From positions 974,220-1,038,219 of the forward strand of contig NZ_JABEKX010000002.1 of NCBI RefSeq assembly GCF_013407595.1: DNA of 64,000 bases. The letters run 5' to 3'. A program made the position numbers and the translations under genes. Source of the stretch: Lacticaseibacillus absianus (GTDB lineage Bacteria > Bacillota > Bacilli > Lactobacillales > Lactobacillaceae). Below the pieces are notes generated by a model, which was not told where the DNA came from, did no database searches, and was given only the letters and a program-made list of their open reading frames with translations. This document shows, piece after piece, positions 1 to 9,110 of this stretch; the stretch's first letter is position 1, and every line of letters begins with the position of its first letter.

Positions 1-190
1 CCTTACCGTCGATCGTACCGTCATTGTTCAGATCGGTGCCACCGTTGGCAATCCAGATATCCAGCGCCGATTTTCCATCGGCACCCTTCAGGGCTTCGAT
101 CATATCGTCGGCGTCAACCGTACCGTCGCCAGTCAGGTCTTTGCCGCCATTGGCGATCCAGATGTCCAGTGCGGACTTACCGTCGGCACC
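1..190 (-). repeat. 105-bp tandem repeat: collagen-like motif plus calcium-loop motif
   Basis: Two consecutive 35-residue units, 86-190 and below 1-85, each carry GADGKSALDIWIANGG followed by a D-x-T/N-x-D-G-T-x-D loop (first copy 104-139, second copy beginning at 34). Equivalent bases are exactly 105 apart. The first copy fits the 12-residue EF-hand/dockerin-type loop with D at positions 1, 5, 9 and 12; the second copy has G at position 12. The array continues outside the window. Confidence 0.85.
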
Positions 191-3100
191 CGCATCACCC
201 TTATCGCCTTTGATGCCATGTGGGATCGTAAAACTTGAGCCATCAGTCAGGGTGATCACAATGTCACCATTGTCCTCAGTTGTCTGGCTTGCGATTCCAA
301 CACCATCCTGCCCATTGATGATCTCGTAATCTTGACCATCAATGGTCAAGACGTACCCGACTGTTTGCCCATCAACGACTTTTGGCATCACGCTGATGTC
401 CGTGTTGGCCTCTGGCTTCGGTAAGGTAATGTGTGACCCATCGCTGAAGTTGATGATCGTATTCCCGTCACCATCAGTAGACTGGCCAGTCACCTTGATT
501 GAATCGCCCTTATCACCTTTTTCACCATTGGAAATCGTATAAAGCTTGCCATTCAACTCAACTTTGTACCCTTTGATCTTGCCCGCCGCATCAACGATCG
601 GGGTGACCGTTGGGGTCTTGCCATCTTCGCCGTTATAGATTGTCCCAACGATCTGACCACCCATGAGGATGTTGTAGCCAGTGACCTCTCCCGTATCAGG
701 GTCAGTGATTGGTTCAAAGGTCGGGGTCATCGCGTCCTTGGGTTTAGCAACGTACATGACCCAGATATCCTGGCCAGCTGTGGCAAACGCGGCATCGGCC
801 GTACTATCATCCGGCAGATTATTGATCTGACCACCGTTCATATCCGCCGTCGCATAGTAGTAGAGCGTGGAGACATCAAGTGTCCCGTTCGCATCGTCTA
901 GGTCCAGACCTTCACCACTGATCGTTTCGGGGATCTCATAGTCTCGGCTGTAGTCATACCCAAACTCGCCACTAACCGCGACTGGTGGAATCAACTCGAC
1001 CCCATTGACGTCTCGATAGACATAGTGAACAGTCCCGGCGCCTGTCTGAGCAGCAACCTTGGTATAGTTGACCGTCACTGTGATCTGATCGTCGTCGTCA
1101 CTCGCTTGGGCTTGAAGCAACGTCACGACTTGATTGATCGCAACGCCATCATCGTCCAGTGTGCTACTCGTGACGCTCGTCAACGAGGCTGTGTACCCGT
1201 CAACGACCGGAATTGCAACCGTCTGCCACGGCTCATCAACCGTCCAATCCCCATGCGCAACGACCGACTGCGACGGATCGTTCTCATCTGTCGTATAGGT
1301 CCGCGACAATTCCACTTGCTGCGTCTTAAATTCAACTTTTTGCCCGTCACGAACCGTATAGATCGTCACATCGAGGGTCTTGTGCGTCTCGTCATAGTGC
1401 GCATCATCGGTGTCTTTGGGCGCCGGGTGCTCGACTAGATTAGGTTCAACAACGTCTTTGGTATAGTTGACGATCGTCGTGACTGCTTCGTCCTGATCCG
1501 CTTCAACGAGCCCAAAGGCATTGGTTGCCGCCGCGATCGTCCGGCCGTCGTCCAGCTTCGCCACATCGGTGACCGTCGCTGGGGTCGCCGTGTAACCATC
1601 AAAAATAGTCGGCGTCGTGGCCACAAAAGCGCTGTTGAGCGTCCAGTCGCCGTATTCCACTACGGTCCCGTCTGGATCGTTCGCATCAACGGTATAGGTG
1701 CGGGTGAATTCGACCGGCACCGTCTTGATCAAGAAGGTCTCACCGTCCTTGACCCCATTGATGGTCACATTCAGGAACTTGTGTGTCCCGTCATAATACG
1801 GGTCCGTCGTGGCTGGCGGCGCATCGTGCGTCTCAAGATCCGGGGTCACCTCAGTCTGGGTGTAGTTAACGGTCCGGGTCACGACGAACTGGGTGTACCC
1901 TTTGCCGCCGATCATACCGCCTTTCGTCCCATCGATGTTGCCCGTTTTTTTGCCAACACCTTGCAGATCGGCGTCGGCGATCGCGTCATTGGTGCCGGTG
2001 ACGAATGCCCCAGTCGCCCCATCGATCACAGGGATCGTCTGGGCATTCGCCGGTTCTGCGGGCAGCAAGACCGTATCTGCATTACCGCCGACGCCAGAAG
2101 GATCTGTGGTCCACGGGGTGTACACTGTCTTGCCGGTCTCATCGACGGTTGCCGTGCGATAGATCGTGATCGCGCCTTCCTTGCGCTCAGCCGGCAGCCC
2201 CGCCACATCACCGGTATAAATGATGTGTTGCTCAACGGTCGCGATCAGGTACTTAGGCAACGTATCCGATGGATCACCGTCGTCCAGCACGCCGGGATCA
2301 TCCGGGGTGTAGACGCGCGGTCCATCTTTGTGGTAGGTGATCGTCAGGGTCTGATCATCTGCGGTCGTCACCGTGTATGGCGTGGCCGTGTCATCCGCCG
2401 AAATAGTGTAGCCCGTGACCGTCTTGTTCAGATCCGAAAAGGTCAGCTGATCAGCCGGAAAACCGGTCAAGTCAACATGGTCCACGCCGTCTGTGTTGTG
2501 GACCGCTTGCCCTTGATCATCGATCAGCTTGACCGTCACCGTCTGCTGCTGCGCGTACGTGATCTCCAGCACGGCCCCATTGGTCGTGAAAGTGTACGCC
2601 TGAGTCGTCGGATCGCTCACGAGCTTATACCCCGACACGACCTTGTCGATCTTGGCTTGGTCAAAATCAGCTTGTGTGCCGACTTGGCCCACGAGGCTGT
2701 AGCTCTGCTCGCCGCTCGCGTTGGTCAGTGAATTACCGGACTGGTCCACCAGCTTGACGATCACCGTCACAGACGGGATCTTCTCGTACTGGATCTTGAC
2801 CACGTTGTCTCCGCCGGTCACCGTGTAGGCCCTGGTCGTCGGGTCGCTAACGAGCGTGTAGCCTGGCAGGTCCTTATCGATATCCCTCTCGCTGAAATCG
2901 ATCACGTCCCCGACCGCGGCTTCGATCTGATAAGTCGTGGTCTCGCCGGGCAGATCGATCACGGTGTCGGATTCGTCGACGAGTTCGACCATCACGCCGG
3001 CTTTTTTCTTATACGAGATCACGATCGGCTGATTGTCCGCGGCGATCGTGTACGGCGTTGTCGTGCCGTCGTGCACCAGCGTGTACCCCGTGATGTCCGT

Positions 3101-4720
3101 GTCGATCCCGAGGCTCGCAAAATCGACCGTGTCGCCGATCGCGCCGGTATAGGCGTAGGTGTTCTTCTTACTGCCGGATTCGACCAGCGCGCCTGTCGCC
3201 TGGTCGATCAACTGCACCTCGACCGTACCAGTCGGGATCTTCTTGTAGACGACTTCGATCACCTGGTCGGGCTGATCAGTGTACACATAGTGAACCGCCA
3301 ATGGATTATCCACGAGTTCGTAGCCCGGCACCGTCAGGTTCAGCCCCGAGGTCACGATCGCCGTTTTCGCCGAATGCGTGCCAAGGTCGATCTCGGACAG
3401 TCCGTTCGTATTCTTGACCGGGCTACCCGCCTCGTCGACAAGCTTAGCGATCGCCTGATACTCATTTTGGGTGTAAGTGAGCGTCACGGTCTGCGCCGTT
3501 TCGCCGAAGGTCAGTGCCTTGGTGGCCCCATCATCCTTGAGCGTCCACCCACTGACGACCTTATCGAGCGTGCTAAAATCGACCGCGTCTCCGATCGTGC
3601 CGTTCAGCGTCACCGCTGCTTTGACCGTGGTCTTCGGATCGGTCGCCGACACAAAGTTGACCGTAACCGGTGCTGCGGCGGTCTTTTGGCCTTGATACGT
3701 AATATTGAGCGCGTCGAGGCCGGCGTCCTCGTACGCCTCTGCGTTCGCCAGTCCCATTTTGCTCAGCAGGGCGTTCAGGGCCGCAAAATCGCTAGCCTCG
3801 GCAATATCGCCTGCAACCGCATCCGCGATAACGTCAGGCAGCTCGACTTTGGTCTTCGCGACGTCGAACGTGTACCCTGCCGGTGGATCCAGCGGATTGA
3901 AGTCAACTTTTTCGCTATCCGCGAGCAGTTTCGACTGGGCACTGTTCGGGATCTCCTGACCGTTTTCATCAAGATACTTATAGTGAACGGTCAACCCAGC
4001 AGTCGCCGGCACGTCCCCGGTATCCCCGGTATCGCCCGTATCGCCGGTGTCCCCAGTATCGCCTGTTGTGCTCGGGCTGTCCGGAGAATCACCGACCGTG
4101 ACGACCCCGTCATCGTTCGCCACGACCGCCGCTTCGATCACCAAGGGCTGGCCCATCAGCGGATGGACATAGACCGCCATGGTCCCACCGGTCTCACCAA
4201 AAAGCGCCTCGACTTGCTCGGCTGGGATCGTATAGGTGAACGCGGCCTTGCTCGGATCAAAGGCAGACGAATAAAGTGTCCACTCCGAGAGATCGGTGTT
4301 CCCAAAGTTGACCCGCACATCGTCCGTCTTGGCACCCGTATCGTTATTGAGTAACTGGACCAATTCGTTATTGGCCTTTGGATCAAGTCCCTGAACCACG
4401 ACTTTGATCGGCTGATTGGTTAATAGCCGACCGTTAGCATCGACCTCCCCGGTGACGGTCACTAGGGATTTGACTTTCTCACCCAAGTGATCACCCTGGA
4501 AATTGATGCCATCTAGATCTGTTCCTGCTGTAAAGTCCTTGGTCGCGGCCTGCACGATCTGCAGCCCGGAATCGATCATCAAACTAGACCCGACCATCAT
4601 GCTCCCACCGATGACCGTGCCTGCAAACATACTGAACGCGAATCGCCAAAATTTTCCGGCCTTATACATCCGGTAATTCTTGGCGACCGGATTAGTGCCC
4701 CGTAATCGCTGACTTCTCAT
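1..4720 (-). CDS. Giant mucus-binding-type surface adhesin (partial, C-terminus outside window)
   Basis: This open frame runs uninterrupted from ATG 4720 off the left edge (over 1570 residues visible). The start follows an AGGAGGAC ribosome site. Residues about 17-26 carry a KxYKxGKxW-type signal (RMYKAGKFW) followed by a hydrophobic stretch ending near VQAA, so the protein should be exported, probably by the accessory Sec route used for such serine-rich/MucBP proteins. Order after that: a unique domain of about 170 residues, a TGD tandem linker, about six or seven MucBP-type units (roughly 2325-4000), about three MUB-like units (roughly 1050-2270), then a collagen-like, phage-fibre-like region with GDKGD and NGxDG motifs and a 35-residue repeat. 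A cell-wall anchor, if any, lies outside the window. Likely role: adhesion to mucus or other glycans. Family level is secure; ligand unknown. Confidence 0.9.
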   Translation of the reverse strand, partial: MRSQRLRGTNPVAKNYRMYKAGKFWRFAFSMFAGTVIGGSMMVGSSLMIDSGLQIVQAATKDFTAGTDLDGINFQGDHLGEKVKSLVTVTGEVDANGRLLTNQPIKVVVQGLDPKANNELVQLLNNDTGAKTDDVRVNFGNTDLSEWTLYSSAFDPSKAAFTYTIPAEQVEALFGETGGTMAVYVHPLMGQPLVIEAAVVANDDGVVTVGDSPDSPSTTGDTGDTGDTGDTGDTGDVPATAGLTVHYKYLDENGQEIPNSAQSKLLADSEKVDFNPLDPPAGYTFDVAKTKVELPDVIADAVAGDIAEASDFAALNALLSKMGLANAEAYEDAGLDALNITYQGQKTAAAPVTVNFVSATDPKTTVKAAVTLNGTIGDAVDFSTLDKVVSGWTLKDDGATKALTFGETAQTVTLTYTQNEYQAIAKLVDEAGSPVKNTNGLSEIDLGTHSAKTAIVTSGLNLTVPGYELVDNPLAVHYVYTDQPDQVIEVVYKKIPTGTVEVQLIDQATGALVESGSKKNTYAYTGAIGDTVDFASLGIDTDITGYTLVHDGTTTPYTIAADNQPIVISYKKKAGVMVELVDESDTVIDLPGETTTYQIEAAVGDVIDFSERDIDKDLPGYTLVSDPTTRAYTVTGGDNVVKIQYEKIPSVTVIVKLVDQSGNSLTNASGEQSYSLVGQVGTQADFDQAKIDKVVSGYKLVSDPTTQAYTFTTNGAVLEITYAQQQTVTVKLIDDQGQAVHNTDGVDHVDLTGFPADQLTFSDLNKTVTGYTISADDTATPYTVTTADDQTLTITYHKDGPRVYTPDDPGVLDDGDPSDTLPKYLIATVEQHIIYTGDVAGLPAERKEGAITIYRTATVDETGKTVYTPWTTDPSGVGGNADTVLLPAEPANAQTIPVIDGATGAFVTGTNDAIADADLQGVGKKTGNIDGTKGGMIGGKGYTQFVVTRTVNYTQTEVTPDLETHDAPPATTDPYYDGTHKFLNVTINGVKDGETFLIKTVPVEFTRTYTVDANDPDGTVVEYGDWTLNSAFVATTPTIFDGYTATPATVTDVAKLDDGRTIAAATNAFGLVEADQDEAVTTIVNYTKDVVEPNLVEHPAPKDTDDAHYDETHKTLDVTIYTVRDGQKVEFKTQQVELSRTYTTDENDPSQSVVAHGDWTVDEPWQTVAIPVVDGYTASLTSVTSSTLDDDGVAINQVVTLLQAQASDDDDQITVTVNYTKVAAQTGAGTVHYVYRDVNGVELIPPVAVSGEFGYDYSRDYEIPETISGEGLDLDDANGTLDVSTLYYYATADMNGGQINNLPDDSTADAAFATAGQDIWVMYVAKPKDAMTPTFEPITDPDTGEVTGYNILMGGQIVGTIYNGEDGKTPTVTPIVDAAGKIKGYKVELNGKLYTISNGEKGDKGDSIKVTGQSTDGDGNTIINFSDGSHITLPKPEANTDISVMPKVVDGQTVGYVLTIDGQDYEIINGQDGVGIASQTTEDNGDIVITLTDGSSFTIPHGIKGDKGDAGADGKSALDIWIANGGKDLTGDGTVDADDMIEALKGADGKSALDIWIANGGTDLNNDGTIDGK
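1050..2270 (-). repeat. MUB-like repeats in the adhesin
   Basis: Three units of roughly 130 residues share 'V.YT', 'V.FTRTYTVD' or a close variant, a 'GDWT' or 'PWTT' turn, and a 'P.IDGYTA' or 'PVVDGYTA' closing segment. This matches the pattern of lactobacillar mucus-binding (MUB/B2-like) domains. Boundaries are approximate. Confidence 0.6.
2325..4000 (-). repeat. Tandem MucBP-type repeats in the adhesin
   Basis: About six clear units, plus a more diverged first one, of some 70-75 residues each. Typical elements are 'VKLVD..G', then 'VGD.VDF' in the middle, then 'GYTLVSDPTT.AYT' and a closing 'V.I.Y.K'. Units are diverged in sequence, so this is protein-level rather than recent DNA-level repetition. 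Confidence 0.8.
4012..4065 (-). repeat. TGD tripeptide tandem linker
   Basis: A run of five to six Gly-Asp-Thr triplets encoded by near-identical 9-base units joins the N-terminal domain of the adhesin to its first MucBP-type unit. It is a probable flexible acidic linker and a site prone to slippage-driven length change. Confidence 0.75.
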
Positions 4721-5036
4721 AGTGTCCTCCTGTCATAGCAACCCCACTCAACTATGGCCAGGCCCACACATTTCCCAAAAAACTTTAGGTTTTTTACACT
4801 CTTTATACAACCAGTCTATCGAGAGTAGTTACGTCGGGCAACCATTTATTCTGATGCTTATGGAATGATACGCTGAAAAGCCCGTCAAATCAGTAACGCC
4901 ATGTTCAAATCAACTTTCGTAAAAATTCTTTGCGGTTTTTGTTAGTTCAGTGGTACCCTTCCCAGAATAGACGTCAAAAGGCCGTCAGTCCGGGACTGAC
5001 GGCCTTTGGCTCTCGTTGGGTGGTGCCTTCTGGTGG
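4721..5036. other. Intergenic stretch between adhesin and suf operon
   Basis: It holds the suf terminator (4977-5007) and the adhesin promoter region. On the minus strand a TATAAA-like -10 lies at 4802-4807, without a good -35. An A/T hairpin (AAAAAAC/GTTTTTT, 4777-4795) would lie in the adhesin leader. I see no gene or RNA in it. Confidence 0.5.
4977..5007 (-). terminator. Rho-independent terminator of the suf operon
   Basis: A 15-bp perfect stem (AAAGGCCGTCAGTCC and its complement) with a one-base gap, ending in a short T run on the minus strand, 30 bases after the sufB stop. Confidence 0.8.
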
Positions 5037-6473
5037 TCAGCCGACGCTGCCTTCCATCTCCATGCCGATCAGGCGGTTGAGCTCGACCGCGTACTCCATC
5101 GGCAACTCCTTAGTGAACGGTTCGACGAAGCCCATGATGATCATCTCGGTCGCCTGTGCCTCGGGGATCCCCCGGCTCTGCAGGTAGTAGAGCTGCTCCT
5201 CGGAGACTTTGGAGACCTTCGCCTCGTGCTCCATCGCCACGGTTGGGTTATGGATCTCATTGTAAGGGATCGTATCGGACTTGCTTCGCTCATCCATCAG
5301 GATCGTGTCGCATTCCACGTGGCAAAACGCGTTCTCCGCCTTCTTGGTGAAGCGCACGGTCCCGCGGTAATCGACACGGCCCCCGTCTTTGGCGATCGAC
5401 TTCGAGACGATCGAGCTGGAGGTGTTCGGTGCGTTGTGAATCATCCGCGCCCCGTTGTCCTGATCAACGCCTTCACCGGCCACCGCGATGCTCAGCATCG
5501 TCCCGTGGGCGCCGGCCCCATCGAGGTAAACACTCGGGTACTTCATCGTCGTCTTGGAGCCGAGGTTGCCGTCGACCCATTCCATCGTCGCATTCTGCAG
5601 CGCCTGCGCGCGCTTGGTCTCCAGACTAAACACGTTTTTGGACCAGTTCTGGATCGTCGTGTAGCGGCAGTACGCGTCGTCTTGCACGAACACCTCGACC
5701 ACCGCCGCGTGCAGGGAATCACTGGAGTAATTCGGCGCGGTACAGCCTTCGACGTAGTTCACATGGGCGCCCGGCGCGACGATGATCAGCGTCCGCTCGA
5801 ACTGGCCTGTGTTCTCCGCGTTGATCCGGAAGTAGGACTGGATCGGCACATCGGTCTGCACGCCAGCCGGCACGTAGATGAAGCTGCCGCCGGACCAGAC
5901 GGCCGAGTTCAGGGCTGCGAACTTGTTATCGCTCGGGTGGACCAGCGTCCCGAAGTACTGACGCACAAGGTCCGGATAGGCTTTGAGCGCCGAATCCATG
6001 TCCATGAAGATGATTCCGAGCTTGTCGAACTCGTCTTTCATGTTGTGATAGACCACCTCGGATTCATATTGCGCGCTCGCCCCGGCGAGGTATTTGCGCT
6101 CTGCCTGAGGCACGCCGAGGCGATCGAACGTTGCCTTGATCTCTTCGGGCACGTCATCCCAGTCCTGGTAGGTCCGATTCGTCGCCTTTTGGAAGTACAG
6201 CATGTTCTCGAGGTCCAGATCGGAGAGGTCAGGTCCAAACGGCGGCATTGGCAACTTCTGGTAGGTCTCAAAGGCCCGCAGGCGGTAGTCGAGCATCCAC
6301 TCTGGCTCGCCTTTTTCGGCCGAGATCGTCCGCACAGTCGCCTCGGTCAACCCCCGGCCGGTGGAGAATACGGGACGGATATCATCTTTGAAGTCCGCCG
6401 GGTTGGTGTCCGGCAGAAAGTCGACCGCAGCTGCGACGGTCTCGTTGTTCTTAGTGTTTTTGGTCTCAGTCAT
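5037..6473 (-). CDS. sufB: Fe-S cluster assembly scaffold SufB
   Basis: 478 residues, the normal length for SufB. It forms the SufBCD scaffold on which Fe-S clusters are built in the cytosol, using ATP hydrolysis by SufC and sulfur delivered via SufS/SufU. Family marks seen are the N-terminal 'WMLDYRLRA', '[19 protein letters not shown]', 'YVEGCTAP' and the C-terminal 'MGFVEPF' segment. The ATG overlaps the sufU stop by 8 bases and follows a GGAAGGGG site, which indicates translational coupling. It is the last gene of sufC-sufD-sufS-sufU-sufB and is followed by a strong terminator. Confidence 0.97.
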   Translation of the reverse strand: MTETKNTKNNETVAAAVDFLPDTNPADFKDDIRPVFSTGRGLTEATVRTISAEKGEPEWMLDYRLRAFETYQKLPMPPFGPDLSDLDLENMLYFQKATNRTYQDWDDVPEEIKATFDRLGVPQAERKYLAGASAQYESEVVYHNMKDEFDKLGIIFMDMDSALKAYPDLVRQYFGTLVHPSDNKFAALNSAVWSGGSFIYVPAGVQTDVPIQSYFRINAENTGQFERTLIIVAPGAHVNYVEGCTAPNYSSDSLHAAVVEVFVQDDAYCRYTTIQNWSKNVFSLETKRAQALQNATMEWVDGNLGSKTTMKYPSVYLDGAGAHGTMLSIAVAGEGVDQDNGARMIHNAPNTSSSIVSKSIAKDGGRVDYRGTVRFTKKAENAFCHVECDTILMDERSKSDTIPYNEIHNPTVAMEHEAKVSKVSEEQLYYLQSRGIPEAQATEMIIMGFVEPFTKELPMEYAVELNRLIGMEMEGSVG

Positions 6474-6909
6474 GTTGTGCCCCTTCCGTTAACGCCTGCG
6501 CTGCGGCCTTCCAGGCTAACGTCGCGCACTTGATCCGCGCCGGGAACTGGTGAACGCCCCGCAGGATCGCCGCGTCGCCCAGGAGCGCCTCATCAGCCGC
6601 CTGCCCATCGATCACCAGCGTCGAGAACGTCTCGACCATCCGACTGACCGTAGCCGGTGTCTGCCCGATGATCTGATCGGTCATCAGGCTCCCCGACGCC
6701 TGGGAGATCGTGCAGCCACTGCCTGCAAACGCCGCGGCCTGGATCACCCCATCGACCACTTGCAGATCCAGCGTCAACACGTCGCCGCAACTTGGGTTGC
6801 GCACTGTGATCGTATGGGTCGGCTGCGACAGCTTGCCGTGGTGGCGCGGATGCGTCGCCTCATCAAGGATCACCTGGCGGTAAAGTTGGTCGAGTTTAGT
6901 CAGTGCCAA
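6466..6909 (-). CDS. sufU: Zinc-dependent sulfurtransferase SufU
   Basis: About 147 residues. SufU accepts persulfide sulfur from SufS and passes it to the SufBCD scaffold in Gram-positive bacteria. The three conserved cysteines are present in 'NPSCGDVL', 'SGSGCTIS'-like and 'RIKCATLAW' contexts, with the Asp two residues after the first Cys, as expected for the zinc site. I chose the TTG at 6909 because AAGGGGG lies 7 bases upstream and the product then begins [11 protein letters not shown], as in the family; a TTG 24 bases further up has no such site. The start overlaps the end of sufS by 14 bases. Confidence 0.95.
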   Translation of the reverse strand: MALTKLDQLYRQVILDEATHPRHHGKLSQPTHTITVRNPSCGDVLTLDLQVVDGVIQAAAFAGSGCTISQASGSLMTDQIIGQTPATVSRMVETFSTLVIDGQAADEALLGDAAILRGVHQFPARIKCATLAWKAAAQALTEGAQHD

Positions 6910-8098
6910 GAAAATACCCCCTTGCTGCGGCAACGCCGCCGATCAACCGGTCGATATCGCTGGCGTCGTTATAGAGCCCCAGGCTGGCGCGCACCGTCGC
7001 CGGAACGCCAAGGCGCGCCATCAGCGGCTGGGCGCAGTGGTGCCCAGCCCGCACGGCGATGTGCTGCTCATCCAAGAAGGTCGCCAGGTCGTGTGGATGG
7101 ACCCCGGTCAGGTTGAAACTGACGATGCCGAAGCTATCGGCCGTGCCGTACAGCGTGAGCCCGTCGATCGCCGCCAGCCCCTGGCGCAGTCGGCGGATCA
7201 GCTGATCCTCGCGCGCCCGGACTGTGGACCAGTCTTGCGCCTGTAGGAACGTCAGCGCCGCGCTCAGGCCGAAGACCCCGGCGATGTCTGGCGTCCCGGC
7301 CTCGAACTTCAGTGGGACCGGCGCCCAAGTCGAGTGCGCGTCCGTCACCTCATCGATCATCTCGCCACCGAACTGGGCCGGTGGCATCGCGGCCAGGAGC
7401 GCGCGACGCCCGTACAAGACGCCGATCCCGGTGGGGCCGTACACCTTGTGGCCCGAAAACGCGAAGAAGTCGGCCCCCATGGCTTGCACATCAACGGGCA
7501 TGTGCGCCACGCTCTGGGCCCCATCGACGACCACGATCCCCCCCTGGGCGTGCAGGCGGTCAGCAAGCGCCCGCACTGGGACCAACCCGCCGGCCACATT
7601 CGTGACCTGGGCGATGGCCAACAGGCGCGTCCGCGGCGTGATCAGTTGGGCCAAGGCCGCCGGGTCCGTGTTCCCATCCGCCTGCACCGGTGCCACGACG
7701 AAGCGGGCACCGACGCGCTCGGCCAGCTGCTGCCATGGGATGAAGTTGCTGTGGTGCTCGCTGGCACTGACCAGCACCTCATCTCCTGCCTGCAGGACTT
7801 GGGGGCCGAAGCTGCCTGCGACCAGGTTCAGACTATCGGTCGTTCCCCGAGTGAAGACGATCTCCTCTGCTTGCGCCGCGTTCACGAAGGCCGCGACCTG
7901 GGCCCGGATCGCCTCGTAACGCTCGGTCGTCTCAAAGGCCAGCTGATACAGCCCCCGGTGAACGTTGGCGTTGTCATTCAGGTAGTAATCCCGCAAGGCG
8001 TCAAGCACGACCTGCGGCTTTTGGCTCGTCGCCGCTGTGTCCAGGTACACTAAGTCCGGGTGTTGGGCGAAAAACGGAAATTGTTCACGCATTCTCAT
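6896..8098 (-). CDS. sufS: Cysteine desulfurase SufS
   Basis: 400 residues, a PLP-dependent class V aminotransferase-fold enzyme that removes sulfur from L-cysteine to give alanine and an enzyme persulfide. The PLP lysine is K218 in 'FSGHKVYGPTG', and the persulfide cysteine is C355 in 'RAGHHCAQPL', the group II (SufS) pattern. Its partner SufU is encoded directly downstream. The start overlaps the sufD stop by 14 bases; a second in-frame ATG two codons on is also possible. Confidence 0.97.
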   Translation of the reverse strand: MRMREQFPFFAQHPDLVYLDTAATSQKPQVVLDALRDYYLNDNANVHRGLYQLAFETTERYEAIRAQVAAFVNAAQAEEIVFTRGTTDSLNLVAGSFGPQVLQAGDEVLVSASEHHSNFIPWQQLAERVGARFVVAPVQADGNTDPAALAQLITPRTRLLAIAQVTNVAGGLVPVRALADRLHAQGGIVVVDGAQSVAHMPVDVQAMGADFFAFSGHKVYGPTGIGVLYGRRALLAAMPPAQFGGEMIDEVTDAHSTWAPVPLKFEAGTPDIAGVFGLSAALTFLQAQDWSTVRAREDQLIRRLRQGLAAIDGLTLYGTADSFGIVSFNLTGVHPHDLATFLDEQHIAVRAGHHCAQPLMARLGVPATVRASLGLYNDASDIDRLIGGVAAARGYFLGTD

Positions 8099-9110
8099 TC
8101 ACCAAGGTTTCATCGATCGTCTCAAATAGCTCCTGCTTGAGCGTCGGATCAGTGATCTCTGCAAGCCCGGCCTCCAGGAAGCCTCGGATCACCAACCGCG
8201 AGGCCAACGCATAAGACAGCCCCCGGCTCATCAGATAGTAGAGCTGGGCTTTGTCTACGCGCGTGACCGACGCGGCGTGCCCCGCAGTGACGTCATTCTC
8301 GTCGATCAACAGGATCGGGTTCGCGTCGCCGCGTGCGCGTTCCGCCAGCATCAGCACGCGGTTCTCCTGTTGATTATCGCTGCCACGAGCGCCTTGCACG
8401 ATGTGCCCGATCCCGTTGAAGATCAGGTGGGCACTCCCGGTGATCACGCCGCGTTGGTTGATGTGGCCCCGCGTCTTGCGGCCATAGTTCGTCATCGCCG
8501 TCGTGTAGCCGATGTGCTGCTTGCCGCTGGCGAGGACACCGACGTTAGCCGTCGCTTGGGCCCCTTCACCATTCAGGTTGACCGTCACTAAGCTAGCCCC
8601 CGAGTTCTGGGAAAACCCAGCCACCGTCCAGTTGAGCTGGCTGCCCGCGGCCAAGTCAGCCGTCCGCTTGATCACCGCGGTGGTCGCACGCAGCGCATCG
8701 TAGGTCAACCAGCTGACCACGGCATGCGGGGCCAGTTGCACCTGCACCCCGATCCCCAGCAGCGTGCCGCGACTGCGCCACTCTTCCTGCAAGACGACAT
8801 GCGCCCCTTCGCCGACGCGGATCAGCAGGACCCCGCCCCCGTCGGCCGGCCCGGTCAAGACCAGCGGCGCTGAGGTCGTGAAGCCGGCGGGGATCTCAAC
8901 GATCGTCATCTGCTGCGCGTCTTGGCGCAGCCAGGTATCCAGCTGATCGTCACTTGCAAACGCCGCCGCGGTCCCTGGCCGAACGGTCACCGCATCCGGG
9001 GCCGTCACCTGGACCATCGAAACGGGCTGGGTGTCCTTGGCCTGCTTCAAGTAGCGCGCCAGCGGGATCTTCGGCGTGCTCGGTAAGCGTTGCTCAGGCA
9101 TTCGACTCAC
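8085..9110 (-). CDS. sufD: Fe-S cluster assembly protein SufD
   Basis: 341 residues, shorter than typical Bacillus SufD (about 435), mainly because the N-terminal region is short. It pairs with SufB and SufC in the scaffold. The C-terminal core with 'HINQRGVITGSAHLIFNG', 'NENDVTAGHAAS'-like and 'YYLMSRGL' elements is intact. The GTG at 9110 gives the listed start; an ATG at 9101 sits 5 bases after AGGTGA and may be the real one. Both overlap the sufC stop. Confidence 0.93.
   Translation of the reverse strand: MSRMPEQRLPSTPKIPLARYLKQAKDTQPVSMVQVTAPDAVTVRPGTAAAFASDDQLDTWLRQDAQQMTIVEIPAGFTTSAPLVLTGPADGGGVLLIRVGEGAHVVLQEEWRSRGTLLGIGVQVQLAPHAVVSWLTYDALRATTAVIKRTADLAAGSQLNWTVAGFSQNSGASLVTVNLNGEGAQATANVGVLASGKQHIGYTTAMTNYGRKTRGHINQRGVITGSAHLIFNGIGHIVQGARGSDNQQENRVLMLAERARGDANPILLIDENDVTAGHAASVTRVDKAQLYYLMSRGLSYALASRLVIRGFLEAGLAEITDPTLKQELFETIDETLVNENA

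Noticed and set aside
1-190. Tandem repeats as a possible CRISPR array
   Set aside because: The 105-bp units are in-frame coding repeats without distinct spacers, and no cas gene is in the window.
1781-4354. Long plus-strand frames of 316 and 427 residues
   Set aside because: They are exactly antisense to the adhesin, whose repeats and signal peptide are convincing, and have no ribosome site. GC-rich third positions keep stops rare on the opposite strand.
5016-6533. 505-residue plus-strand frame opposite sufB
   Set aside because: Mirror frame of sufB without start signal or family features. The same applies to frames opposite sufS, arlS, gnd, tmcAL and DUF2252.
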